NCBI GenBank assembly: GCA_037176885.1
Contig: JAWWNJ010000005.1
Coordinates: 124,001-188,000 of the forward strand
Length of the DNA stretch: 64,000 bases
Direction: 5' to 3'
Source: Favolaschia claudopus
Taxonomy: Eukaryota; Basidiomycota; Agaricomycetes; Agaricales; Mycenaceae
A program made the position numbers and the translations under genes. Positions 11,767-22,609 of this stretch are shown here, one piece after another. Under the pieces are notes generated by a model. It made no database searches. It had not been told where the DNA came from and saw nothing but the letters and a program-made list of their open reading frames with translations. Numbering within the stretch: position 1 is the stretch's first letter; every line of letters starts with the position of its first letter.

Positions 11767-12580
11767 ATGTCTTTCCTACTCGACCCCACTCGGCCTTCGC
11801 TCTACATTTGCCTACTTTCGATCACCTCGACTCCGCTAGGATGGAGCTTCATTGCGCGGAATGGTAAATATAGACTGCTTTCCGAGTTGGAACGATCTAG
11901 AGGTGCTTTTCAGAATATAGACACCATACTCTCACAAAGTTCATCGGAGCGCGTACGGCGTGCTCGATCTTCGGGGTGGTTATCTTTCTCTCGGGCCTAC
12001 TTCGCGATGTTCTGTGCGTTTGATTGCTGTCTCGACACGAGTCGACAAAGGTTAGAGAAATTTTACACCGACCCGAATACCAGGTATCGAATCGCTCTGC
12101 ACGACCAACCGTATTATCCGCTTCCCTATGAGATCCAAACTATCCTGGCGTGGATCATCTTTAGCGTTGGCAATTTTTTGGTAGCAGCGTCGTTCGTTCG
12201 TCTTGGATTTTGGGGAACCTTCTACGGGGACCATTTTGGTATCGTCAAAGACAAGAGAGTGACGGGGTTTCCCTTCAACGTACTTGAAAATCCGATGTAT
12301 TTCGGCGCCAAGTTATGCTTCGTCGGTGCAGCTTTATGGTGCGTCGAATCATGCTTCTCGACCACGGTGTTTTGACGCTCGGCAAGGTATGAACGTCCTG
12401 CAGGCCTGTTGGTTGCGGCGTACGTTCATTTGGCCTACATGGCGGTACTCCGCCTCGAAAGGCAAGCATACCATTTCCCTTCGTCTCGAGCTGGTATTGA
12501 CTGGACTCGACAGTCCATTCACCGATATGATTTACGCCAAACGTAGACCCTCCAACGGAACTGCCAGACCCATGTCGTAG
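11767..12580 (+). CDS. OPI3: Phosphatidyl-N-methylethanolamine N-methyltransferase (Opi3/PEMT family)
   Basis: The family enzyme carries out the last S-adenosylmethionine-dependent methylations from phosphatidylethanolamine to phosphatidylcholine in the ER membrane. Five exons (11767-11863, 11914-12013, 12051-12338, 12387-12461, 12514-12580) give 208 aa, close to yeast Opi3. Recognisable parts are IARNEYRHHTLTKFIGA near residue 30, the hydrophobic SIFGVVIFLSGLLRD, GTFYGDHFGI followed by VTGFPFNVLENPMYFGA, and the C-terminal PAGLL...SPFTDMIYAKR. The last intron uses a GC donor (GCAAGC at 12462), which is required for the frame. I start at 11767 because yeast Opi3 begins at a similar distance before the first conserved block; 11707 is an in-frame alternative. 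Confidence 0.93.
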
Positions 12581-13090
12581 AATGCCGGTCCAATACTCAG
12601 CATCCAGAATGTAGACACCACTCGCATCCTCTAGATCACTCTTTTTTGTAGGGACTTAGACATGGTTTCCTTTTCTTGCATTAGTGCTCAATGACCAATG
12701 ATTCTGCCTACGTCTCGGGTCGTGACCTTGTGTCAGGGCTAGAACGGACTGGAATTCCCCCAGATGCCGCCTTCCGTTCAAGGCAGGGACTGAGCTTCTC
12801 CCGGGAGGAACTAGAGATAGTTTTCGAGTCGCATGGAAAACTGAGTTGACCGATCGATACAGCTGGGGCCAGGTGGACATCATATTTCTTGACGACCGAA
12901 GAGCTGGATGCTTAGCGGCGGCATGAGTTCATCGAGGTGGAGTTGTGGACATCATCAAATTTCTTCTCCAGTGTATAGCACTGATTCTTGAGGCGCAAAG
13001 GGTCAACATGCAGACAACGTATTTATTGATACAGAAGTGTCCTGAAGTGCAATTGTGGCAGCGCAGTTTCTGCGGGACTGGGGACATCGT
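12581..13090. other. Convergent intergenic spacer
   Basis: This lies between the 3' ends of OPI3 (plus) and the ATPase inhibitor (minus). A minus frame at 12656-12883 has no features. No gene is seen. Confidence 0.5.
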
Positions 13091-13556
13091 TTAGTCCTTT
13101 CCAGCTTTGCGCAGCTCAGCATCGTGCTGAGCTTGCAGTTGATCCTAAACAAGTGTTCAGAACGGAAGAGGGAAATGGTAGACGGACAGCCATACTAGTT
13201 CGGTCTTTTTCCTCTCAATCTGATTCGATTATTAGTTCGACCCTCATATCGAGAACTCAGACTGACGAACCTCAGCCTTCAGCTTCTCCAGCACCTGTGC
13301 TTCCTGGCGGCGAGCATACTCATCTGGGGAACATAAGATTATAAAGGGATGTTTATCAAGTTCGTCCTACTCTCGTGGGCTCTCTCCTTCTCGCTGCAGG
13401 CAACCGTAAGTTTCGAATAGAGCTCTGGTACTAAAAATGTGCCTACCTGAATCCCTTGGATTGAGCGACTGAACCCTCTTTGAGACTGGAGGTAAACCGC
13501 TTGGAGGTCGCAGTGAGCTGGGGCAAGCGACGAACGACAGACAGACGGGAGAACAT
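13091..13556 (-). CDS. INH1: Mitochondrial F1F0-ATPase inhibitor protein (IF1/Inh1)
   Basis: This small matrix protein binds F1 when the proton gradient collapses and blocks ATP hydrolysis. Five exons on the minus strand (13447-13556, 13371-13393, 13271-13323, 13196-13219, 13091-13144) sum to 264 nt, 87 aa, against 85 in yeast Inh1. The N-terminus (MFSRLSVVRRLPQL...) is an Arg-rich mitochondrial presequence. The inhibitory core EGSVAQSKGFSEKERAHENE matches the family. It continues into a charged helix (YARRQEAQVLEKLKAE, IERKKTEL, DQLQAQHDAELRKAGKD) suited to coiled-coil dimerisation. Every exon is too short to stand out as an open frame. It is divergent from the ATP synthase subunit h gene 121 bp away. 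Confidence 0.93.
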
Positions 13557-13677
13557 GGTGGTAGAATGAGAAATGTGTCTGAAGCCTGGACCCGCCGCGC
13601 CGGCCTGACGCCTCCTGACGCGCTAGTGTGACATGGTGTGACACAGTCACAACCACCAAACTCCTACCTCATCCGAC
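13557..13677. promoter_or_regulatory. Shared 121-bp divergent promoter of INH1 and ATP14
   Basis: Only 121 bp separate the start codons of two divergent genes that both act on mitochondrial ATP synthase, so their promoters must overlap or abut. GTGTGACATGGTGTGACA lies at about 13627-13644, a direct repeat of TGTGACA spaced by 4 nt, which may be a binding site (inference). No clear TATA box is seen. Confidence 0.6.
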
Positions 13678-14209
13678 ATGTCGACCATTTTGCGGAGAGC
13701 AGCTGGCGCTGTAAGGGCCCTTATATTCGCGTTTATTGAAGTCAAACTCATTGAACTCATAGACCCGCTCTGTTTCGTGCACGCGCGCTCTGTCCTCGTC
13801 CGCCGTTGCGCGCAAAGGTCAGTTTTCCTATGAGCGGGACGGATTCGGAATTGACTTCACCACGCAGATTTTGTTCAGGATCTGTATCTTAGAGAAATAA
13901 AAGCGTACAAACCGGCGCCAGCTGTGCGTATCAGTGGTTTGCTCTCATAGTCTCGCTAAGGTATCTTTTCAGGCGAAAGACGCACACGTCGGCGTTGTTA
14001 AATCGTACACCATGCCCCCAACACCGAAAGCCCCGGCACTCCCCACCGACCTTGCGTCGGAACTGTCGGCATACGATGCTAGTGAGCCGGTTCAGGCGGC
14101 TGATGCGGCTGCAGCACCTTCAGCCGGTCAGCACGCTACAGTTTCGGACGGCGGCGCAGAGGCTTTCCTAGAGGCGTGCGAGGCCACCGTACACGAGGAG
14201 CACCACTAG
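13678..14209 (+). CDS. ATP14: ATP synthase F0 peripheral stalk subunit h (Atp14)
   Basis: Subunit h (counterpart of animal F6) belongs to the peripheral stalk of mitochondrial F1F0-ATP synthase. Four exons (13678-13710, 13763-13817, 13868-13923, 13973-14209) sum to 381 nt, 126 aa. It starts MSTILRRAAGA with Arg-rich presequence TRSVSCTRALSSSAVARK. The mature part has DFVQDLYLREIKAYKPAP, the family signature, then VGVVKSYTMPPTPKAPALP and an acidic Ala-rich tail ending HEEHH. The 10-residue intron-split layout places the presequence and mature N-terminus in separate exons. Family assignment rests on the QDLYLREIKAYKP block and the P-rich segment that follows. Confidence 0.93.
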
Positions 14210-15289
14210 GAATAGGCTACCGTCTCCATAATAGAAATTCTGTGGGTTTCAATGCCACCTGTGCAACTCGATTGGAAAGCTGGAGACACAGACAATGAGC
14301 GTAAGCATTCTCGTCCGCTTCGTACTAACCGACACCCTTCTTCTCCTCCTTCGAGTTCTCCTGAGTCCGCCGTTCTGTTCCCAGCTCTTCCCCTCCTTCT
14401 GTAAGCGATCTCTCTCTCTATCTTCGCCTCATTTTTGCTTTTCTTGCGTCGCCGTGTGGCGTCAGCTGCGTTTTTCAGCACGGTGGATCGACCTGCCATC
14501 TCCCGTGCTCACCCGACGCATTGCGCCTCATTGAGCTTAGCGCTAATCCCTCAGTGCAAACTGTTCCCTCTGCCGTATCCATTGGTCAGATGTCCGTTTA
14601 TCCAACTCCATACGAGACTTCACTGGCTGCCACCCCGCTTGACCAGCATGCAGACTACCGCGACTCTCATTCTACACGGATGCGGAATCTTTCATGTTTT
14701 GTCTGGCAAGGGACTCGCGTGCTATCCCGATTGCGCCGCCTTTCCATTGATCTACTTTGTGCTTCCCCGGGAGCTTGATCCTGATCCTGAAAGCATTAGA
14801 CACGAGTGGCCTGTTCCCAGTCAACTCGTCTGCAAAGGATCATATGCTCCTGATATTGTCTGTTGATTGGACGGTTTTCGATCTTGCCCCAGGTGAATAT
14901 CATGCACCGGTGAATGTTGGTACTGCCTCTTTTCTTGATTCATAATATCGAATGTGAGACTGTATATCACAGTACTTTGTATGATGGGGATGCTCAGCGA
15001 CTTGTGGTTTCTCAAGCTGCATAGATCTCTTGCGCATTCAAGATGTGATGAAGCACTAGGAAATTGGGAGCAAATTGCACTTGTGACATGTACATATGTG
15101 CTGCTGATGATTCAAACTTATCTAACTTCGACTCATCCAAGACGCCGCTGCGCGTCGACGCGGTTCGATTCTATGTCGTAGTTGAGATCAAGTTGGTGGC
15201 AACTTGTTACTTGGTGCATTGGCCGTTGCCAAAAAAGGCGCGTTACAAATGTGAGCGTGACGGGAGCCAATCTGGAATTTTTTCTCTTC
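14210..15289. other. Intergenic, no gene recognised
   Basis: Overlapping frames at 14295-14534, 14435-14866 and 14521-14778 have pyrimidine-rich low-complexity sequence and no domain. The block includes the 3' flank of ATP14 and the promoter of the mitochondrial RNA polymerase gene. A frame open from 15182 runs into that gene, but its first 36 residues lack presequence character. Confidence 0.5.
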
Positions 15290-18200
15290 ATGCTCTTCGC
15301 GCGGGCGTGCAGACGCGCACTCCCTGGACGTGGTGGACGACCTGTAGGCCCGACGAGGGCGTCGTCTAAGCCGTATGCAACCGCGGCCGTCGCTGTGCGC
15401 CGCGATGAACTTCAGTCTTTTCTGCAACGGCCCGCGTCGTACACTATCATTCCCCCACCACTCCCGAGCGAGTTCAGGTCGGAAGTCAACGACTTATTCT
15501 TCAGCGACTCTGCTACCCAGGACTTGCTGGCAGTCATGAATACTTGTCTGTTCAATCTCTACGACGTGCCGCGGGCCAAGGGCATATTCGACCGGTTACG
15601 GACCCAAAACAGCGCTGCGCTCGACCAACAAGTCGTCAACGCAATGCTCGAGGCGTATTTGAAGATGGCGGGGCAAAATGAGGCGGATTACTGGATGGAA
15701 TCGTTCTGGGAGCTCGTGGACTCCACCGTTCAGCCCACAGCGAAGACCTTCGCCACTATATTCCTCGCGATGCATCGCTTTCCAGAGCACACACCGAACA
15801 ATAGGTCGTTCACTAGTCTTCTCAGCGAAGCAGTGCGGTCAGATATCTCTATCTCAACCATGGTAGCGGATCGCGTGTTCACGGACGATGAAGAGGCTTC
15901 CGAGATAATAACGCGGCTTTCCAAGTCCGCCATCGACTTGAATCTGCCGCTAGTCGTCTCTGAGCTTGGGGAGGCTCAGAGCTTGGGTGCCCAAGAACCG
16001 GAAGAAGACGCTGTACCGCAGGTCATACCCGTCACGAAAAATGGCGAAATCCCCTTTAACCTTCTCACGTTGCGCAAACATCTTACGCGTGTTGCCCTCG
16101 CACGCCGCGTACTCCCTACCGATGTAAATGCGCGCCAAAAGTTGTTAGAGGACAGCGTGTACGAAGCGGCGAAGGAGCGTCTTGCGAAACAACATCAAGT
16201 TTTCGCTGAACTTGGGCTGGATGACAATTCACTTCTGCGCCCCGACCTGCAGCGGTGGATGTGGCAATGGCATCTAAAACTGCAGGTGCGTTTCTAGCAA
16301 TCTGTTGCAGAGTCTTCACAACTAAAATTGTGGCAGGCACGTCTCGAAGTCGAAATCAAGGCAATTGCCGCCAACGAACTTCACCTACGAGGCGCTGGGA
16401 ACATCAAACACCCCGTCCTGGCGCCGTACCTCATGCTCGTCAAACCCGAAAAGCTCAGTCTTCTCACCATTGTAGAAATCATGCGGCTTCAGGGGACGGG
16501 TGGGGTTTCCGAGGGCATGAAGACGGCGAGAGCCCTCATCACCATCGGCAAAGCTGTCGAGACGGAATACAAGGGTCAAATGTGCAAATCCAATAACATC
16601 GACATTCCGAACCTGTCGCAACCCCCGCGGGACTATTTCTCCAACATGGGCTACCGGAACCTTCGAGAGCGACGTGTGGCTGCGGCCCGTTTTATGTTGG
16701 ACAATGAGGGCTGGACAGCGCCTTGGACGCAATCCTTGCGCAGTCAAGTCGGCGCCGTCCTGGTCGAGTGCCTGATGGATGTCGCGGAGGTGACGCGAAC
16801 AGCCAAAAGCCCTCTCGATGGCTCAATTGTGTCAGTCTTTTGCATTTCGGACTCTTGATCTTTACTGATCTCTCCTACGCAGTTCCGAAGAACAGCCGGC
16901 TTTCTACCAAAGCTACGAGTATCATAGAGGTCAAAAGCTTGGTGTCATCCGCCTCAACCCAATGGTTTCCCAACGACTTTCTAAGGACCCGGTACCGATC
17001 CATCCCCGTCATCTTCCCATGCTAGTCAAACCCAAACCATGGGTCGATTACAATGAGGGTGGTTATCTGTATTCCAAATGTAAGTTTTTCTGATTTTAGA
17101 GAGGACTCGATTAATGCCTTCGACAGCCAGTGTTATGCGGTTCAAAGACTCCATCGAACAACGTTCCTACCTCAAACATGCGTCGGAGCAAGGTCACGTA
17201 GAGCTCGTGTATGCTGGCCTAGACGTACTGGGCAGCACTCCTTGGCGGATCAACAAGCGCATCTTCGACATCGTGCTGGAGGTGTGGAATTCTGGAAAAC
17301 GGCTTGGCAAAATGCCACCAGAGGTATTCGACGAGCCCGAGCCCGAAGCGCCCCCTGAACACGAAACGGACCTCTTCGCGCGCAACGTCTACCTCACCCG
17401 CATGCGCGCATATAACCAGGCCAAGGCAGCGAACCACAGCGACCGTTGTAGCGTCAATTATAAGATCGAGATCTCTCGCTCTTTCCTGGATGACGTGTTC
17501 TACCTCCCTCACAATGTCGATTTCCGGGGCCGCGCGTATCCCCTCCCGCCGCATCTGAATCACATCGGCGACGACCTTTCGCGGGGGCTGCTCATGTTCG
17601 CAGAGACGAAGCCCCTCGGCGCGCGTGGGTTCCGTTGGCTCAAAATTCACCTTTCCAATCTGTACGGGTTTGACAAGGCCAACTTTGATGAGCGGGCAGC
17701 GTTCACGGAGTCGCATATGGATGACATCTACGATTCCGTCCTGCACCCACTTGATGGGCGGGGCTGGTGGCGGGGTGCTGACGATCCGTGGCAATGCCTC
17801 GCGACTTGCATGGAGGTTTATTCGGCGATTGAGAGCGGCGACCCGGAGACGTACGAATCTGCGCTGCCGATCCACCAGGATGGAACTTGCAACGGATTGC
17901 AGCACTATGCTGCGTTGGGTGGCGACCACCAGGGTGCGCAGCAGGTGAACCTCAGTGCTGGCGAGCGCCCGTCGGATGTATACTCGTTCGTCGGCGGCAT
18001 GGTGGAGAAGATACTTGAAGAGGACGCTGCGAAGGGCGACCGGTATGCGATCATGCTCCGGGGTAAAGTCACTCGTAAGGTGGTCAAGCAGACCGTCATG
18101 ACGACTGTGTACGGTGTGACGTTCGTCGGCGCTCGCGACCAGATCGAAAAGCAGCTCAAGGACCGGAAGGACCTGCCGGAGGAGGAATGTTGGCTCGCTG

Positions 18201-19556
18201 CCAACTACCTGGCGAAGCGGGTATGTGTTTTAGTCCGTATCCTTGTTTGATTGTTTAGCTCGTTGCCGCAGGTCCTTTCGGCAATCGGAGATCTATTCAC
18301 AGGCGCAACCGAAATTCAGACGTGGCTCAATCTTTGCGCGCGGTTGATTTCAAAGTCAATACCGTTGGAGCGTATCGAGGAGGCACAGTCGCAGCACAAG
18401 CAGAGGAGGATGAAGAAGGGGCGACAAGGGCAGCGGCCGAAGAAGTTCGTCCTGCCTGACGGTCACTTGAAGAAGGAGCAGATGACCTCTGTCGTCTGGA
18501 CAACCCCTCTTGGGCTGCCGATTTGCCAACCCTACCGCAAGACTGCGCGCAAGCAAATCTTCACTGCCATGCAGACCGTGTATATCACCGACCCTGGTTC
18601 CCCTGCAGAAGGTCGGCGTCTCTTTTTCTGCTTTTGCTCTGACTGACGTCGCGTATAGTCAACACGATGAAGCAGGCCTCAGCGTTCCCTCCCAACTTCA
18701 TTCACAGCTTGGATGCGACACACATGATGCTCACTGCGATTGAGTGTCGGGTTCGTGTTTTCTCTGCTTGTTCGTGCTTTTATTGACCGACCGTCAATCT
18801 AGGTACAAGGCTTAACGTTCGCGTCAGTGCATGACTCCTACTGGACGCACGCCTGCAGCATCGACCACATGTCCGAGATCATTCGTGACACCTTCATCGC
18901 CCTCCATAGTTCGGACGTCCTTCAGAAGCTCCACGCTGAGGTTCGTAACCTACTTTCAATACGCTGACTGCGTCTGATGTTTGCAAATGTAGTTCAAGCA
19001 GCGTTACGAGGGCTTCAAGGTCCCGCTTATCCACCTCCGCACAGGGAAGCTGATGAAGTCACTTGCTGCCGCTGGTTCGCGAATCAAGGTTACACCTGAG
19101 CAGGCGTACGAGCTTGCCGGTCTCAAGGATCTGCTTGTGGTCGAGGAGGATCCTGTACAATCTTCCGTGATGGATATCAAGAAGACGTATGAATCGCTTG
19201 ACGGTCTTCTGGGACAGCTGGACGGGGAAGAATCCGAAGCTCCTGTCAAGCCCAAGCGGAAACGGAGGACAAGAGCGCAGATAGAGGCAGATGCGGCGGC
19301 AGCAGAGGCAGCGGAGGCGGCTGAGGATGAGGGAGAGCCGGTGCCTGCGGAGCTAGAGCTCGACGAGGAAAAGCTCGACGGGGAGGAGGACGAAGCTCGC
19401 TTATTGGTGAAACGAGAGAAACTGCGGGTCAAGCAGGAGGAAGAAAAAATGCTCTTGCACAAGTTTGTTGACCTCGTCGCGCTCCTTCCACCACTACCGC
19501 AAAAAGGGTCCTTTGAGGTCAAGCAGATCAAGGACTCGCCATACTTTTTCTCCTAG
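15290..19556 (+). CDS. RPO41: Mitochondrial DNA-directed RNA polymerase (Rpo41/POLRMT)
   Basis: This single-subunit T7-like polymerase transcribes mitochondrial DNA and makes primers for its replication. Eight exons (15290-16285, 16337-16830, 16883-17079, 17127-18220, 18272-18611, 18659-18750, 18803-18940, 18993-19556) give 1304 aa. The start [16 protein letters not shown] is a typical Arg-rich mitochondrial presequence. A PPR-like/N-terminal extension follows. The catalytic domain shows [15 protein letters not shown], motif [17 protein letters not shown] (catalytic Asp), motif [12 protein letters not shown] with the conserved Lys and Tyr, and motif C VHDSYWTH (second catalytic Asp). The C-terminus ends SPYFFS; a final aromatic FFS/FxS end is usual for the family. 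Between the palm and this end lies a ~100-residue insert rich in Lys, Glu and Ala. Confidence 0.96.
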
Positions 19557-19848
19557 ATGTTTTCCGCTTTGCTCTGCCGCATTTTCGACGTATCTTATCT
19601 CATCCACTTGCATTTTTCATTCTACTCACACAAAACGGCTCTCCCTACTCACGCCTCGTAGCACTAGCATTAATGTATTTTATATGAACTGTAGAGGCGC
19701 GGAATAATACATGGATAAAAATCGGCATTTTGTGGCTGCAGGATCGTATTCGTGAGATGAGTAAGCGGCTCACATCGGCTGCTTTTGCCGACCTCTCCGA
19801 TTCTCGATGAACGATGTTGATTCGAGTTGGCTCGTTAATCTGCCAGTA

Positions 19849-20280
19849 AGATATGCCTCATCCATACGCAGCAAGCTGTGACCGTGACGGGTCACAAAAG
19901 CGTATTTTTCGACCATCTCCCTCATATTTCGACAACGGAGACGAAAATAAGAAATTCGTTCCGTGAATCAATGGACAGGTAGCCTGGCTATGTCCTCCCA
20001 AAATTACAAGGTGATTGGGGAAGTATTGACGGAGGAGATAGAATTTTAGTCAGACCACTCACAAAATTGCGATTTAACAAGATTCCCCATCAAAATTCTA
20101 TCTCCTTCGTCAATATTGCCTCAGTCACCTTGAAATTTTGGGAAAGTTCAGCCAGACCACCTCTCCGTCGATTTACGGAACAGATTTCTTATTTTCATCC
20201 CCGTTTTCGAGATATGAGGGAGATGGTCGAAAATGTGACGTTGTGACAGGAGCTGGCTGTTTATGGATGCGGCATATCTT
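19849..20280. repeat. Imperfect ~200-bp inverted repeat (foldback) with ~42-bp loop
   Basis: The left arm (19849-20048) and the right arm (20091-20280) are diverged reverse complements, roughly 80% alike by eye. Matched blocks include AAGATATGCC/GGCATATCTT at the outer ends, the 18-base TTCGACCATCTCCCTCAT and its complement, GAAAATAAGAAAT and its complement, and GAGATAGAATTTT/AAAATTCTATCTC at the inner ends. The spacer is 20049-20090. There is no coding frame across it. It sits ~290 bp after the RPO41 stop codon. It resembles a foldback/MITE-type element or a hairpin-RNA locus. Clear target-site duplications are not visible. Confidence 0.85.
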
Positions 20281-20941
20281 AGATCCTCTATCTCGCGGAG
20301 GGCGGAAGTTGAAAGATCTTGCAAGCGTAGTAATTCTACTAGCGCTACCAACTCAAACGCGATGTCGACTCGGTCTGGCGGGGTACCCAACGACTCGGAA
20401 ACCCCGCCGCTGGCTGTTCTTGAAGAATCCTCGAGGCTTTTGCATTTTTAGCAGCAATCATCATAAGATGCACCGCCTGCTCTGACAGCGACCAGGATGA
20501 TCAAGGAAAAGCGTGTGCTACTTGCCCTGTTGCGTCCTCAACACCCCAATTCAGAATCGCCAGCATGCTAGGGGGATCCTTTTAATGCCTTTTTAGAAAT
20601 CATTCTGCTCACTGTTGAACGCGTCTCTCGGATCGTATAAGGTTATAAGCCACTTACTCACGCCTGTGAACTAAATGCCGGCTTCCGTCCAACTTCTATC
20701 ACCTATCTCGCCGCACCAACATCAGACCTGTGCATCTATCTGCTCGGCTTCTTGGATACTTATAGAGGTCTGCATTGCGGACGGCACCCAGTCCACCTTC
20801 TCTCCCCTCTGGTAGTGATGGAGTTGCTTGTTCTCTCTGACCTCGACACTGTCTTTGTGAGTCCTAGTGCTGCTTTCTTTTCCAGCTAAAAACCGATACG
20901 GTGACCTATATAGTACACCAAAAGTAAGGGTTGAAATCCTG
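20281..20941. other. Intergenic
   Basis: This holds the right flank of the inverted repeat and the 5' region of the following membrane-protein gene. An ATG at 20819 could add an upstream exon to that gene, but I see no clear support. Confidence 0.4.
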
Positions 20942-22498
20942 ATGTATTTTCGCATCTCACAGCTTTCCGCTAAGCTGGTTTTTTGGCTCTCTTGGTACGT
21001 TGATTGGTCAAGTCTACCGAAGAATAAGTCATTACGCGACTTACAATGTCAAGTTATATGATTCTCTACTGCAAATTGAACACGAAGTGAATTCACATTG
21101 GCACTGTTTTGCTCCAACTAATGGTCGTTTTAGTATCGTTTCATCTGGAAGTCCCGCTGGACATTGATCAAATGCCTTTACCTGTGGACCCGATATATTG
21201 CTATCTTCAACGGCATCATGTCTTTGGTCAACTCAACGGTGAGGGATCCCGAATTTACGAGCTCCAGTTCACAGACTAGCATGATGACGGTTGCAACAGG
21301 CATGTAACAAAGTTACAACATTCATTACAAGTACGATACAATGATTTCTCGCTCTGCCTTCAACTGACCAGGGCCAAAGTTTCCGGTGGATTCACAATCA
21401 GCGTCACCGAGAGTCAGTTTATACACGCCTTGATGCGAAAGATTTTACAGTGCTGAACACTCCGCCCAGTGATCCTCATGGTCAGAACATACACCCTGTA
21501 CGAACGATCAAAGAAACTGTTGCTATTTTTCTTTGTTGTGTGGTTTGTGCGTCTATGCTTCTATTCCAATTCCAAGCAATCCGATAATGGAAATGGTCAA
21601 GGGGGCGGGCGGCTTCGCCTTCTGGGATAGCACACAATGGGCAAAGGGGGGCAGTTTCTTATGTGGGTGCTTCAAGCCTGGTTACTTTCCTCTGCGCGAC
21701 TGACTTTGGCTTGACTTATCAGCTTCGGAATCAGACGGCAATTCCTGTTGGTTCACTCAGGATAACCGCAATAGTTTTGGACTGATATGCTATTTAACAC
21801 TCCTCATTGGCGAATCCGGTACGAGTTACCGATCATCTAGAAATTCCATGTCAAATCTGTTCTGTTGCAGTCATTGTCCTGTTGACGCTGGGACTAGTGC
21901 TTCGCAAATGTGGGTCTTTGATCAGGTCTCCAGCTATGATGGGCTGTACTGAATCGAGGGATAGTCTTCCGCAACCTGAGCGGCCTTTTCAAAAGCTTAT
22001 ACTGTGATGGTATGCAGATTGACACGTCTTTTTTCTTCGTAGTGCTCACACTGCCATTTGAAAGGAATCTGGTATTTCATCGCCATTCTGCGTCAGTCTT
22101 CCCCTTGCGAAATTTCGGTGTTGAACTGAAACACAGTAGCCTGGACCATTGCCACTGTAGTCATCTTGTTAACTGTTCGAGTACGTGTTGAACCCGGCAT
22201 GCGGTTACGTCGTGTTTCACATTTTCTTTCTTTCTTTTTTCACTTCAGCCTGGGCTCAACAATATTCCGGACACGTAAGTCTATTGCCTCTTTCGAGGCT
22301 TCCTCGCCGCTGAGATGCTCTGTGAATTGTAGGCCCCTACTAGCCATGCATGCGATCCTGGCCTGTCGACTAGTTCTTCACGCCCGGCAGATTGCCGCAG
22401 AAGAGGACTGGCGAGAATCCCGTATCAACAAGATATTTGGGGGACAGTATATGATATCGGACATCGTTGTAGATATAAGGTCGGACAATCAAGTATAA
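20942..22498 (+). CDS. DUF6533-type multi-pass membrane protein
   Basis: This belongs to the large basidiomycete family of seven-pass-like membrane proteins with an N-terminal DUF6533 domain; their function is unknown. The first exon (from 20942) and the second (about 21033-21078) read VKLYDSLLQIEHE. After an intron the third reads YRFIWKSRWTLIKCLYLWTR, the family hallmark: acidic turn, aromatic-W-K/R, then a helix ending in W/N-R-Y. Later exons include FWDSTQWAKGG, VIVLLTLGLVLRKC (a membrane segment), TIATVVILLTVRV, and a last exon AMHAILACRLVLHARQIAAEE ending at 22498, the usual family tail. Internal exon joins were not all resolved. A related gene lies at 51.9-53.7 kb on the other strand. 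Confidence 0.75.
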
Positions 22499-22609
22499 CA
22501 TCATCTTGGTGCACTGGACGACGTTTAAACTAAAATTGAACTCGAACACTGGGAACGATTACGTAGATGATCTGAGTCACAACGATCCTACCATTCTTCC
22601 TCATCCATC

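Noticed and set aside
12284..12580. 98-codon frame ending at the same stop as OPI3
   Set aside because: It reads through two introns in the wrong frame; only the spliced model gives the conserved methyltransferase.
15150..15185. GGTTCGATTC, resembling a tRNA T-arm
   Set aside because: No matching acceptor stem, D-arm or anticodon arm around it.
15182..15289. Upstream extension of the mitochondrial RNA polymerase start
   Set aside because: The 36 extra residues lack presequence features, whereas [16 protein letters not shown] from 15290 is a typical mitochondrial presequence.
17219..17929. 236-codon minus-strand frame
   Set aside because: Lies entirely antisense to the catalytic exon of the mitochondrial RNA polymerase; it is a shadow of GC-rich coding sequence.
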